From JAVBUY01 sp031552735 (GTDB lineage: Bacteria > Bacillota > Clostridia > Christensenellales > Aristaeellaceae): 25,581 bases of DNA. The notes under the pieces were generated by a model. That model was not told the origin of the DNA. It made no database searches and saw only the letters and a list, made by a program, of their open reading frames with translations. The translations under genes and the position numbers were made by a program. Of this stretch, positions 7,924-15,214 are shown one piece after another (the first letter of the stretch is position 1; every line of letters begins with the position of its first letter). The stretch lies in the NCBI GenBank assembly GCA_031552735.1, contig JAVBMF010000036.1:1-25581 (forward strand). The letters run 5' to 3'.

Positions 7924-8907
7924 TTACTGCGCCAAGCCCAGCGCCTTCATGGTGTCAGCAACATCCTGCGCGTTCTGCGCCAGCGAGGCGGAGAAGTCCG
8001 CGGCGTTCTGGTAGGAGATGGTCAGCGAAGCGTTCTTCATGTACTCCACAAACTCGGGATCCTGCACCGCCTTGGCGAAGGCATCTTCCAGCGTGGCTTT
8101 GATCGCCGGATCCACGCCCTTGGGCAGCGCCAGACCACGCCAGGTGTAGTACACCACGTCGAAGCCCTGCTCCTGGAAGGTCGGGACATCCTTGAACAGC
8201 TCGGCGGCCGGACGGTTCACGTCCATCACGCCCAGCACCTTCAGGTTGCCAGCTTCGACCTGAGAGCGAACCTCACCCAGCGAAACCGAGACCGCCTCGA
8301 TGTGCTGACCAGCCAGCGCGGTGACCGCAGCGGCCGCGCCCTCAAAGGCGACGTGCTTGACATCAATGCCGGTCTTGGCAGCCAACAGGCCCGCGCCAAT
8401 GTGCCACACGGAGGCAGGCGCGCTGTTGCCGATGTTCACGGTGCCCGGGTTGGCCTGGCAGTACGCGACAAAGGACGCCACATCGGTGATGTTGTTCTTG
8501 GTCGCCCACTCGGTGTTGACGGTCAGCGCGGCCGGATCGGTGTTGATGCGGCACAGCGGCTCGTAATCTTCAAAGGAGATTTCGGCGGTGCCTTGCGGCA
8601 GATAGGTGCTCAGCTCGAAGGTGATCATGCCGAAGGTGTAGCCGTCCGGCTTGGCGGTCATGATCGCGGTGTGGCCGATGGCGCCGCCACCGCCGGTGGT
8701 GTTCTCGACGGTCAGCGTCTGGCCAAGGACCTTCTCGGCGGCCAGGCAGACCGCGCGCAGGCAGCTATCGGTGCCGCCGCCCGCAGACCAGGGGCAGATG
8801 ACCTTGATGCCCTTGGTGGGATAATCTGCGGCGAAAACCGTGCCCGTCGCATTGAGAACCAGCGCGAGCACCAGCGCAAAGGAAAGAACCCGAGCAAATT
8901 TTTTCAT
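7924..8907 (-). CDS. tctC: Tripartite tricarboxylate transporter solute-binding protein TctC
   Basis: Extracytoplasmic receptor of the TTT carrier (Bug/TctC family). The 327-residue protein has a signal peptide (1 to about 27, ending TVFA) without a lipobox Cys, then the family N-terminus YPTKGIKVICPWSAGGGTD, in which GGGTD followed by Arg forms part of the ligand pocket. Other typical blocks are TTGGGGAIGHTAIMTAKPDGY (about 71-91) and the later GNLKVLGVMDVNR (about 220-232). The start has GAGGAGG seven bases upstream. It is the first gene of the six-gene run, facing the sensor kinase gene across a 221-base divergent control region. Ligand class is inferred from the family; members bind citrate, dicarboxylates, aromatic acids and others. 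Confidence 0.95.
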   Translation of the reverse strand: MKKFARVLSFALVLALVLNATGTVFAADYPTKGIKVICPWSAGGGTDSCLRAVCLAAEKVLGQTLTVENTTGGGGAIGHTAIMTAKPDGYTFGMITFELSTYLPQGTAEISFEDYEPLCRINTDPAALTVNTEWATKNNITDVASFVAYCQANPGTVNIGNSAPASVWHIGAGLLAAKTGIDVKHVAFEGAAAAVTALAGQHIEAVSVSLGEVRSQVEAGNLKVLGVMDVNRPAAELFKDVPTFQEQGFDVVYYTWRGLALPKGVDPAIKATLEDAFAKAVQDPEFVEYMKNASLTISYQNAADFSASLAQNAQDVADTMKALGLAQ

Positions 8908-8962
8908 GACAAAACCCTCCTCAATTTGTGGACGCGCTCCGCGTGGGAGTCACTTTGATATC

Positions 8963-8968
8963 ATTATA
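8963..8968 (-). promoter_or_regulatory. -10 element for the tctCBA-dctPMQ operon
   Basis: On the minus strand TATAAT (8968-8963) lies 55 bases upstream of the tctC start. No good -35 is visible 16-18 bases further up, which would fit a promoter that needs an activator such as the divergently encoded response regulator. A near-palindrome (TTGCGCGGCGCACAA, 8981-8995) sits just upstream of the expected polymerase contact region. Confidence 0.55.
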
Positions 8969-9082
8969 ACGAGAAATACCTTGCGCGGCGCACAACCTAA
9001 AAATTGCTTAATAAATCTAGAATAATCGTACACAATGGCACCGGGCGCGCGCAAACCGCTGTGCGCATCGTCGGTGTTTCAT

Positions 9083-9090
9083 GCTATAAT
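9083..9090 (+). promoter_or_regulatory. Extended -10 promoter for the two-component system
   Basis: TGCTATAAT-type extended -10 (TATAAT at 9085-9090, TG at 9082-9083), 39 bases before the GTG start of the kinase gene. The -35 region (around 9061-9067, TGCGCA) is poor, as is common when an extended -10 is present. Confidence 0.65.
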
Positions 9091-9128
9091 ACGGGTACAG
9101 ACGCGCGCAAGAGGGGGGAGCAGCACCC

Positions 9129-10847
9129 GTGAAAATGAAGTTCGTGGCCATTGTCGCCAGCCTGGTGCTGGTGTTTTCCAGCCTGATTGCGCTGTTGTGG
9201 GGCTGGACGTACAACGACCGGCTGATCTCGCTGCACTCCACCTACGCGATGCAGGCCACCGACAGCGCCGGGGAAACCATTGAGCAGCGGCTGCGCAGCA
9301 TCTACCTGCTGGCGTACGGGCTGCGCTTTAATGAATCCATCGCCGACGTGTTGCGCAAGGCCGACCAAGACGCCAGCATGGTGTCACTGACTGATATGGG
9401 CGTGGTCGCGCAGACGCTGTCCACCGTGCTGCTCAACGCGGAATATGTGACCGACGCCGCCATGGTATCGGAGAACGGCGCGGCGTTCTTCAGCGGTTCC
9501 AGCGAGCACCTGACGCAGGATGTGCTGCAAGCCTACATCCAGCGCGCGCAGGGGCAGGACGCCTGCTGGGTGATGGAGGACGCGCGCGATGCCTACGGGT
9601 ATCCGACGCTGGTGCTGCTGATGCGCGCACGCCTGCCCCGGGTGAAACCGATGGCCTGGCTGGTGGTGCGCATCCGCTGCCGCGAGCTGCTGTATAACCT
9701 GAACAACGCGACCAACGACCGCTCGACGCTGCTGCTGATGAACCGCGAAGGCGAGATATTGCACACAGAGAATCTGTGGCTGTTTGATGCCAAAGACCCT
9801 GCCGCGCTGGTGCCGGATCTGGCGCTATCCGACACATCCAGCGGCCAGGTAAGCAAAATCCTGGGTCAGTCCGCGGTGGTGCTGCGGCACCAGTTGTCCA
9901 TTGTGCCGTGGGTCAGCTATGTGATGTTCCCGCTGCGCGAGATATCCGGGCAATACCGCAACGTGCTGGATTACAACCTGATGCTGCTGCTCTTCGTGCT
10001 GGTGGCGGCGATTCTGCTGACACTGCTCATCGCCCAGCGGTTCCTGCGCGGCATCCGCGTGCTGACCGAGGGCGTGGAGCGCGTGCAGCAGACCGACCTG
10101 ACGCTGGAATTGCCCATTCATTCGCGCGATGAGGTCGGCGTGCTATACCACCGCTTCCGCGAGATGGTGGAGCGCCTGGACGGGCACATGCAAAAAATCA
10201 AGGCCGCCGAGCGCGAAAAGCACCGGCTGAGCTTAAAGGCGCTGCAAGCGCAGATCAACCCGCACTTCCTATATAACAGCCTGAACACCATCAAGCTGCT
10301 GGCCAAGATGCAAGGCGCGCAGTCGGTGGTGGAGGCCAGCGACGCGCTGAGCAACATCATGCAGGCCAATATGTCCCGCCGGGAGTACGCCACCTTTGCG
10401 CAGGAGGCCGAATATCTGCGCCAGTATATCGCGCTCAAGGAGTATCAGACCGCCGATCGCATCCGGTTCATCATGGACTTGGAGGAAGGCACCGAGCACT
10501 GCTACATCATGCGCATGCTGCTGCAGCCGCTGGTGGAAAACGCGCTGAAGCACGGCGGCATCATGGATACGCCCGGCGGGTATGTGTCGGTGCGCGTGTA
10601 CGCAGAGGGGGACGACATCCGCGTCGATGTGGAGGACAACGGCAAGGGACTGAGCGAGCAGGAATGCCAACAGATTCTTGCCGGACTGAAGGACACCGAG
10701 AGCATCGGTCTGTTCAATATCACCCAGCGCATCCGCCTGCATCACGGCGAGCCCTACGGCGTGCGCATCTCCGGCGAAAAGGGCGTGTATACCTGCGTGT
10801 CGTTGTTGCTGCCGAGGCTAACAAAAATGGAGGAACCGCATGATTAA
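9129..10847 (+). CDS. Membrane sensor histidine kinase, YesM/LytS-like class
   Basis: Sensor of a two-component system. Domains in order: membrane span (about 5-24), a roughly 255-residue extracytoplasmic sensing region, second span (about 281-303), HAMP (about 300-355), a His_kinase domain with QINPHFLYNSLNTIK in which His379 is the expected phosphorylated residue, then a HATPase_c domain with the N-box LVENALKHG (about 465-474) and DNGKGLS. The length of 572 is usual for YesM proteins. I take the GTG at 9129 as start since GAGGGGGGAG lies eight bases upstream; an ATG at 9135 is possible but badly spaced. The regulator gene overlaps its 3' end. Its position divergent from tctCBA-dctPMQ suggests it senses the transported acid or the loaded binding protein; that is inference. 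Confidence 0.93.
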   Translation: MKMKFVAIVASLVLVFSSLIALLWGWTYNDRLISLHSTYAMQATDSAGETIEQRLRSIYLLAYGLRFNESIADVLRKADQDASMVSLTDMGVVAQTLSTVLLNAEYVTDAAMVSENGAAFFSGSSEHLTQDVLQAYIQRAQGQDACWVMEDARDAYGYPTLVLLMRARLPRVKPMAWLVVRIRCRELLYNLNNATNDRSTLLLMNREGEILHTENLWLFDAKDPAALVPDLALSDTSSGQVSKILGQSAVVLRHQLSIVPWVSYVMFPLREISGQYRNVLDYNLMLLLFVLVAAILLTLLIAQRFLRGIRVLTEGVERVQQTDLTLELPIHSRDEVGVLYHRFREMVERLDGHMQKIKAAEREKHRLSLKALQAQINPHFLYNSLNTIKLLAKMQGAQSVVEASDALSNIMQANMSRREYATFAQEAEYLRQYIALKEYQTADRIRFIMDLEEGTEHCYIMRMLLQPLVENALKHGGIMDTPGGYVSVRVYAEGDDIRVDVEDNGKGLSEQECQQILAGLKDTESIGLFNITQRIRLHHGEPYGVRISGEKGVYTCVSLLLPRLTKMEEPHD

Positions 10848-12138
10848 CGTGCTGCTGGTGGAGGACGAGCTGTTGGCACGGATGTCGCTGCGCACCATGA
10901 TCGACTGGGAGCGGCACGGCTATCAGATCGTCGGCGAATGCGCCGATGGTGACCAGGCGATCCCCATGATTGAGAAGCTGGAACCGCACATCGTCATCAC
11001 CGATGTCAAGATGGAGCGCATGCAGGGGCACGAGTTGGTGCGGCACCTGCACCGGCACTATCCGCACATCTGCGCGATTGTGCTTAGCGGGTACAGCGAT
11101 TACCAGTATGTGCGCGATACACTGCAACACAACGCGGTGGATTATCTGATCAAAAACGAACTGACGCCCGCGCTGCTCATGGAAGTGCTGGACAAAGCCA
11201 AGCAACGGCTGGCGCTGGGGTTGGATATTGAGCGCAGCGAGGACAACTTGCAGGCACTGCGCCAGCAGTTTGTGCTGCAACTGATCAGCGGGCAGTATTT
11301 GGGCGACGAGACGGCGATTCGCGACCGCCTGCGCCGTCTGCGCATTCGGATGGGCACGGCGCGCGTGCTGCCGGTGCTGGTATACTATCAGCCGCAGACA
11401 GACGACGCCTTTCCGCCCGACATCCGCAAAAGTGTGTCGCTGAGCTTCGCGGTGTGCAATGTGGTGGATGAAATCCTGCGCGAGCAAGCCAACGGCATGG
11501 TGGTATCTATCGAGAACACCCGCGCGTTTATCCTGCTGTCCTTTGACGAGGTAACGCAAAAGCATCAGGTGGATGAGAGCCTGAAAAAGCTGCTGCGGCG
11601 CGTTGACTTCTGTCTGGAAAAATTCCTGAAACTGCGGGCGGAGTTCTGCGTGGGACGCATGGCCCGACTGCATGCCATTGACGAGAGCTATGCCGACATG
11701 GTGCGCCAGCGCGGCGGCGATCGTGCCGCCCACGCGCAGACTGCCGTCAAGGCGTCGACCGCTTTGGCCGAGGATGAAAAACGGCGCGCGCAACTGCGCG
11801 CCTATTCCCCGCCGGTGCGCAGCGCACTGGGGATGATTCATGAGGGCTTTCGCGACCCGATTTCACTGACCGCGATCGCCGACAAGCTGGACATGAACAG
11901 CTCCTACTTGGGTACGTTGTTCAAGGCGGAAACCGGCATCGGGTTTGTGGAGTGTCTGGCGGACGTGCGGCTGGAGCACGCGCGGCTGCTGATGGAGCGC
12001 ACCGACATGAAGCTAAAAAGCATCATCAGCGAGTCTGGGTTTTTCAGCTATCAGCACTTCTTTGGGCTGTTCAAAAAGCGGTTTGGTATGACGCCCGGCG
12101 AGTACATGCGCCAACAGCGCAAGCCCGGCGAGCAGTGA
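10840..12138 (+). CDS. AraC-type response regulator, YesN-like
   Basis: Cytoplasmic transcription regulator and partner of the kinase. The N-terminal receiver (1 to about 120) has the acidic pair VEDE, the phosphoacceptor Asp55 (IVITDVKM) and the conserved Lys in DYLIKNE. A central linker follows (about 125-320). The C-terminal AraC double helix-turn-helix (about 325-428) contains SLTAIADKLDMNSSYLGTLF and ESGFFSYQHFFGLFKKRFGM with TPGEY. The ATG at 10840 overlaps the kinase stop by eight bases and has GGAGG just upstream, so translation is coupled. Length 432 residues. The likely target is the divergent transporter operon, since regulators of this class commonly control an adjacent uptake operon; not shown by the sequence itself. 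Confidence 0.94.
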   Translation: MINVLLVEDELLARMSLRTMIDWERHGYQIVGECADGDQAIPMIEKLEPHIVITDVKMERMQGHELVRHLHRHYPHICAIVLSGYSDYQYVRDTLQHNAVDYLIKNELTPALLMEVLDKAKQRLALGLDIERSEDNLQALRQQFVLQLISGQYLGDETAIRDRLRRLRIRMGTARVLPVLVYYQPQTDDAFPPDIRKSVSLSFAVCNVVDEILREQANGMVVSIENTRAFILLSFDEVTQKHQVDESLKKLLRRVDFCLEKFLKLRAEFCVGRMARLHAIDESYADMVRQRGGDRAAHAQTAVKASTALAEDEKRRAQLRAYSPPVRSALGMIHEGFRDPISLTAIADKLDMNSSYLGTLFKAETGIGFVECLADVRLEHARLLMERTDMKLKSIISESGFFSYQHFFGLFKKRFGMTPGEYMRQQRKPGEQ

Positions 12139-12171
12139 TGTTGGCATGACATCGCGGCATGCCCGCAAAAG

Positions 12172-12212
12172 AAAACAGACGGTCTTCGCACATGCGAAAA
12201 ACCGTCTGTTTT
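12172..12212. terminator. Bidirectional terminator between convergent genes
   Basis: AAAACAGACGGT (12172-12183) pairs perfectly with ACCGTCTGTTTT (12201-12212), with an inner TTCGCA/TGCGAA stem. The A- and T-rich ends provide a short T-run in both directions, so it can serve the response regulator gene (ends 12138) and the citrate synthase gene (ends 12226 on the other strand). Confidence 0.88.
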
Positions 12213-12225
12213 GCGTTGGAAAACC

Positions 12226-13617
12226 TTACTTTGTCCACTCTTTATAGAGGTTGGGATCAATCTGGCGCACCAGAATTTCCAGCTCTTCGTCGCCCATCAC
12301 GGTGTTGCGGCCCTGGCTGTACAGCGCGTCCACCTGCTGACGAACCGCCTCGACCAAAGGACTGCGCTTATCCACCGCGTTGTCGCCAGCCAGACGGAAG
12401 AACCCGTTGATCCAGTGCGCGATGCCCGCCAGACCGGAGTGAGAATCCACCGCGACAGTGGCGGGGCGGCCCAGCAGCAACGTTGTGTCGAATATGTTGT
12501 AGATCTCCTCGTCCTTGAGCAGCCCATCGGCGTGGATGCCCGCACGCGTTACGTTGAAATTGCGTCCCACAAACGGAGTGCGCGGGGGGATGGGGATGCC
12601 GATCACACGGTCGATATACTCGGCGATCTCCGTGATGGCGGTAAAGTCCATGCCGTCCTGGGTGCCGCGCAGCGCGGCGTACTCGATGGCCATCGCTTCC
12701 AGCGGGCAGTTGCCGGTGCGCTCGCCAATGCCCAGCAGCGACGTGTTGACCGACGCGCAGCCGTACAGCCAAGCGGTGGCGGCGTTGCACACGACCTTGT
12801 AGAAATCGTTGTGGCCGTGCCATTCGAGCTGCGCGGAGGGCACCTCCGCATAGTGCATCAGGCCGTAGATGATGCCCTGCACACTGCGCGGCAATGCCAC
12901 GCCCGGATAGGTGACGCCATAGCCCATCGTATCGCAGGCGCGGATTTTGATGGGCATGCCGGATTCTCTGGACAGTTTCATCAGCTCGGTGGCGAAGGGG
13001 ACGACAAAGCCGTAGAAATCGGCGCGGGTGATGTCCTCGAAGTGGCAGCGCGGCACGATGCCCTGATCCAGCGCGGCGCGCACAATGGCCAAGTATTTGT
13101 CGATAGCCTGGCGGCGGGTCAGGTTCATCTTCTTGAAGATGTGGTAATCCGAGCAGGAAACCAGAATGCCGGTTTCACGGATGCCAAACTGTTTGACCAG
13201 CTCAAAGTCCTTTTCGCTGGCGCGTATCCAGGTGGTGATCTCCGGAAAGCGCAGCCCCAGCTCCTGACAGGCGGTCAGTGCCTCGCGATCTTTGTCAGTG
13301 TAGACAAAGAACTCGCTCTGGCGAATCAGCCCCTTGGGGCCGCCAAGCCTGCTCATCAGCTTATACAAATGCACGATCTGTTCAACAGTAAACGGCGACA
13401 CGCTCTGCTGGCCGTCACGGAACGTGGTGTCGGTGATCCAGATTTCGTCGGGCATATTCATGGGCACGACGCGGTGATTGAACGGCACCTTGGGCACCGC
13501 GGAATACTCGTAAATCTCGCGATAGAGATTCGGCTCGGCCACATCCTGCAACGAATACTTGTATTTTGATTGCAACAGCAGGTTTTTCTTTTTGTCAAAC
13601 TCCAGCAAATCGGACAC
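12226..13617 (-). CDS. Re-type citrate synthase (homocitrate/isopropylmalate synthase superfamily)
   Basis: Condenses oxaloacetate and acetyl-CoA to citrate with Re stereospecificity; this enzyme is unrelated to the common Si-citrate synthase and is known from strict anaerobes such as Clostridium kluyveri. The protein is a DRE-TIM metallolyase: DTTFRDGQQS (63-72) carries the catalytic Arg/Asp, and EWHGHND (265-271) the metal-binding His pair. The block VPMNMPDEIWITDTTFRDGQ, the RCHFEDITRADFYGFVVPFA segment and the NVTRAGIHADGLLKDEEIYN segment match my memory of Re-citrate synthase more than isopropylmalate or homocitrate synthases. Start: GTG at 13617, 14 bases after the aminotransferase stop; its Shine-Dalgarno is weak (AGAAGCGG), so translation may depend on coupling. 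463 residues. Residual risk: a homocitrate-synthase-like relative. Confidence 0.85.
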   Translation of the reverse strand: MSDLLEFDKKKNLLLQSKYKYSLQDVAEPNLYREIYEYSAVPKVPFNHRVVPMNMPDEIWITDTTFRDGQQSVSPFTVEQIVHLYKLMSRLGGPKGLIRQSEFFVYTDKDREALTACQELGLRFPEITTWIRASEKDFELVKQFGIRETGILVSCSDYHIFKKMNLTRRQAIDKYLAIVRAALDQGIVPRCHFEDITRADFYGFVVPFATELMKLSRESGMPIKIRACDTMGYGVTYPGVALPRSVQGIIYGLMHYAEVPSAQLEWHGHNDFYKVVCNAATAWLYGCASVNTSLLGIGERTGNCPLEAMAIEYAALRGTQDGMDFTAITEIAEYIDRVIGIPIPPRTPFVGRNFNVTRAGIHADGLLKDEEIYNIFDTTLLLGRPATVAVDSHSGLAGIAHWINGFFRLAGDNAVDKRSPLVEAVRQQVDALYSQGRNTVMGDEELEILVRQIDPNLYKEWTK

Positions 13618-13631
13618 CCCGCTTCTGTGTA

Positions 13632-14834
13632 TTAGTCTTTCAGCTCCGCCACGAAGTCGGCGATGCGGCGCACGCCTTCGTTCAGGTGCTCCATGCTCAA
13701 TGCATAGCTGAGGCGGCAAAACCCATCTGCCTCGAACGCCGCGCCGGGTACGACCGCCACATACTTGGCGCCCAGCAGCGCGTCGGCAAACTCCATGGAG
13801 TTTTTGATCGGCTTGCCCGCGTAGTGCTTGCCCAGCAGCTGCTGGATGTTCATCATTACATAGAACGCGCCGTGCGGCATCTTGGCCGACACGCCGTCAA
13901 TGCCATTGATTCCGGCGACCAGCGCTTGGCGCCGCGCGTCAAAGGCGGCGACCATGTCGGCGATGGGCTGCTGATCACCGCGCAGCGCGGCAATCGACGC
14001 GTGTTGCGCCATCGCGTTGGGGTTGGAGGTGGCGTGGCTTTGGTGCGCGGACATGGCGTTGATGATGCCCTGCGGTCCTGCGGCATACCCGATGCGCCAG
14101 CCGGTCATCGCGTAGGCTTTGGACATGCCGTTGACCACAATGGTTTGATTGTATATCTGCTCTCCCAGCGACGCGATGGACACATGCTCGTATCCGTCGT
14201 AAATCAGCTTTTCATAGATTTCGTCGGCGAGGATGTAGAACTGCTTCTCCACCGCCAGCGCGGCGATCTCTTGCAGCTGCGCCCGCGTCCACACACTGCC
14301 GTTGGGATTGTTGGGGCTGTTTAGGATCAGCAGCTTGGTCTTGGGCGTAACCAGCGGCGCCATCATGGCGGCGGTGGCCACAAAGTCGGTGGCTTCGGTG
14401 GTGGGCACCTGCACCGGCACACCGCCGCACATGCGCACCATCTCGGGGTAGCTGACCCACCATGGCGAGGGGATCAGCACTTCGTCGCCCGGATCGATCA
14501 GCGCCTGACAGGCGGTGTAGAGCGAATGCTTCGCGCCGTTGGACACCAGAATTTGCGACGGCGCGTAGGTCAGGCCGTTGTCGCGCGCCAGCTTTTCACA
14601 GATCGCTTTGCGCAGTTCCAGCGTGCCTGCGACCGGGGTATAGCGCGTCATGCCGCGATCCAGCGCCTCTTTCGCGGCATCGCGGATAAAGGTAGGCGTA
14701 TCAAAGTTCGGCTCGCCCACGCCAAAGCCGATCACCGGTTTGCCCTGCGCGGCCATTTCCTTTGCGCGGGCATCCATGGCAAGCGTAAGGGAAGGCGCGA
14801 TGGCTTGGCACAGGCGGGATAACGTCAGCGGCAT
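13632..14834 (-). CDS. Class I pyridoxal-phosphate aminotransferase, aspartate aminotransferase-like
   Basis: Transfers amino groups between aspartate (or another amino acid) and 2-oxoglutarate. The 400-residue protein shows GFGVGEPNFDTP (36-47), the NSPNNPNG cofactor block (172-179), ADEIYEKLIY (203-212) and the Schiff-base lysine in SKAYAMTGWRIGY (Lys239), followed by a substrate-carboxylate Arg near the C-terminus (FCRLSYALS). This is subgroup Ib, which includes aspartate and some aromatic aminotransferases. The ATG at 14834 has GAGGAGG seven bases upstream and matches the usual N-terminus; the open frame to 14909 is not needed. It lies 14 bases ahead of Re-citrate synthase, so an aspartate-to-oxaloacetate activity would supply the substrate of its neighbour. 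Confidence 0.92.
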   Translation of the reverse strand: MPLTLSRLCQAIAPSLTLAMDARAKEMAAQGKPVIGFGVGEPNFDTPTFIRDAAKEALDRGMTRYTPVAGTLELRKAICEKLARDNGLTYAPSQILVSNGAKHSLYTACQALIDPGDEVLIPSPWWVSYPEMVRMCGGVPVQVPTTEATDFVATAAMMAPLVTPKTKLLILNSPNNPNGSVWTRAQLQEIAALAVEKQFYILADEIYEKLIYDGYEHVSIASLGEQIYNQTIVVNGMSKAYAMTGWRIGYAAGPQGIINAMSAHQSHATSNPNAMAQHASIAALRGDQQPIADMVAAFDARRQALVAGINGIDGVSAKMPHGAFYVMMNIQQLLGKHYAGKPIKNSMEFADALLGAKYVAVVPGAAFEADGFCRLSYALSMEHLNEGVRRIADFVAELKD

Positions 14835-15115
14835 AGGGGTGTCCTCCTCATTGCTCGATAGAATGCTAAAAATGCAAGTTGCGACATATCCAAAGATGCG
14901 AAGTTGCATTTAGCTACAGTCTATTCTACGCGATATCGCGATGTTCCTGCTCTCTTTTGGGAAAGCGGAAAATAAATTTGAAGGAAAGAAAAAAGAAAAT
15001 TGCATATTTTGACTCTTTGCAGCATATTGCGCAAAAGCTGGAAGAATTGGGGGCTATCGTTCGTTTGAATAGACGAGTATCTGGCAGGGGAATACGCACA
15101 AAAATGGGGATAAGC

Positions 15116-15144
15116 TTGCGAAATTTGGATAACTATAGTATAAT
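15116..15144 (+). promoter_or_regulatory. Sigma-A type promoter for the DUF3048 gene
   Basis: TTGCGA (15116-15121), a 17-base spacer and consensus TATAAT (15139-15144), about 70 bases before the start codon at 15215. Confidence 0.78.
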
Positions 15145-15170
15145 CCTAGCTGTTGCGTATTTGCTTCTAC

Positions 15171-15186
15171 CGCTCTTGCAAGAGCG
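15171..15186 (+). other. Perfect 16-base palindrome in the DUF3048 leader
   Basis: CGCTCTTGCAAGAGCG lies between the predicted transcription start (about 15151) and the Shine-Dalgarno (GAAGGAGGA, 15196-15204). It could form a small leader hairpin near the 5' end of the message or be a protein site. Confidence 0.5.
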
Positions 15187-15214
15187 ACATCTCACGAAGG
15201 AGGATCTCAAATTC

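Larger units (their letters stand above)
14835..15214. other. 380-base AT-rich divergent control region
   Basis: No convincing gene. It carries the leaders of the divergent aminotransferase (minus) and DUF3048 (plus) genes. For the minus side there is TAGAAT (14927-14922) as a possible -10 without a good -35, beside a perfect palindrome CGCGATATCGCG (14929-14940) and an imperfect inverted repeat, ATGCAAGTTGCG (14872-14883) against GCGAAGTTGCAT (14898-14909). The frame of the DUF3048 gene happens to stay open through most of this region, but start signals place its beginning at 15215. Confidence 0.6.

Noticed and set aside
12211..13569. 452-codon open frame on the plus strand opposite Re-citrate synthase
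   Set aside because: Shadow frame; the minus-strand protein has family motifs throughout, the plus frame has none and crosses the shared terminator.
14879..15214. 112-codon in-frame upstream extension of the DUF3048 protein
   Set aside because: The frame stays open, but it crosses a good promoter, is AT-rich unlike the gene, and would bury a clean signal peptide that has its own strong Shine-Dalgarno at 15196-15204.
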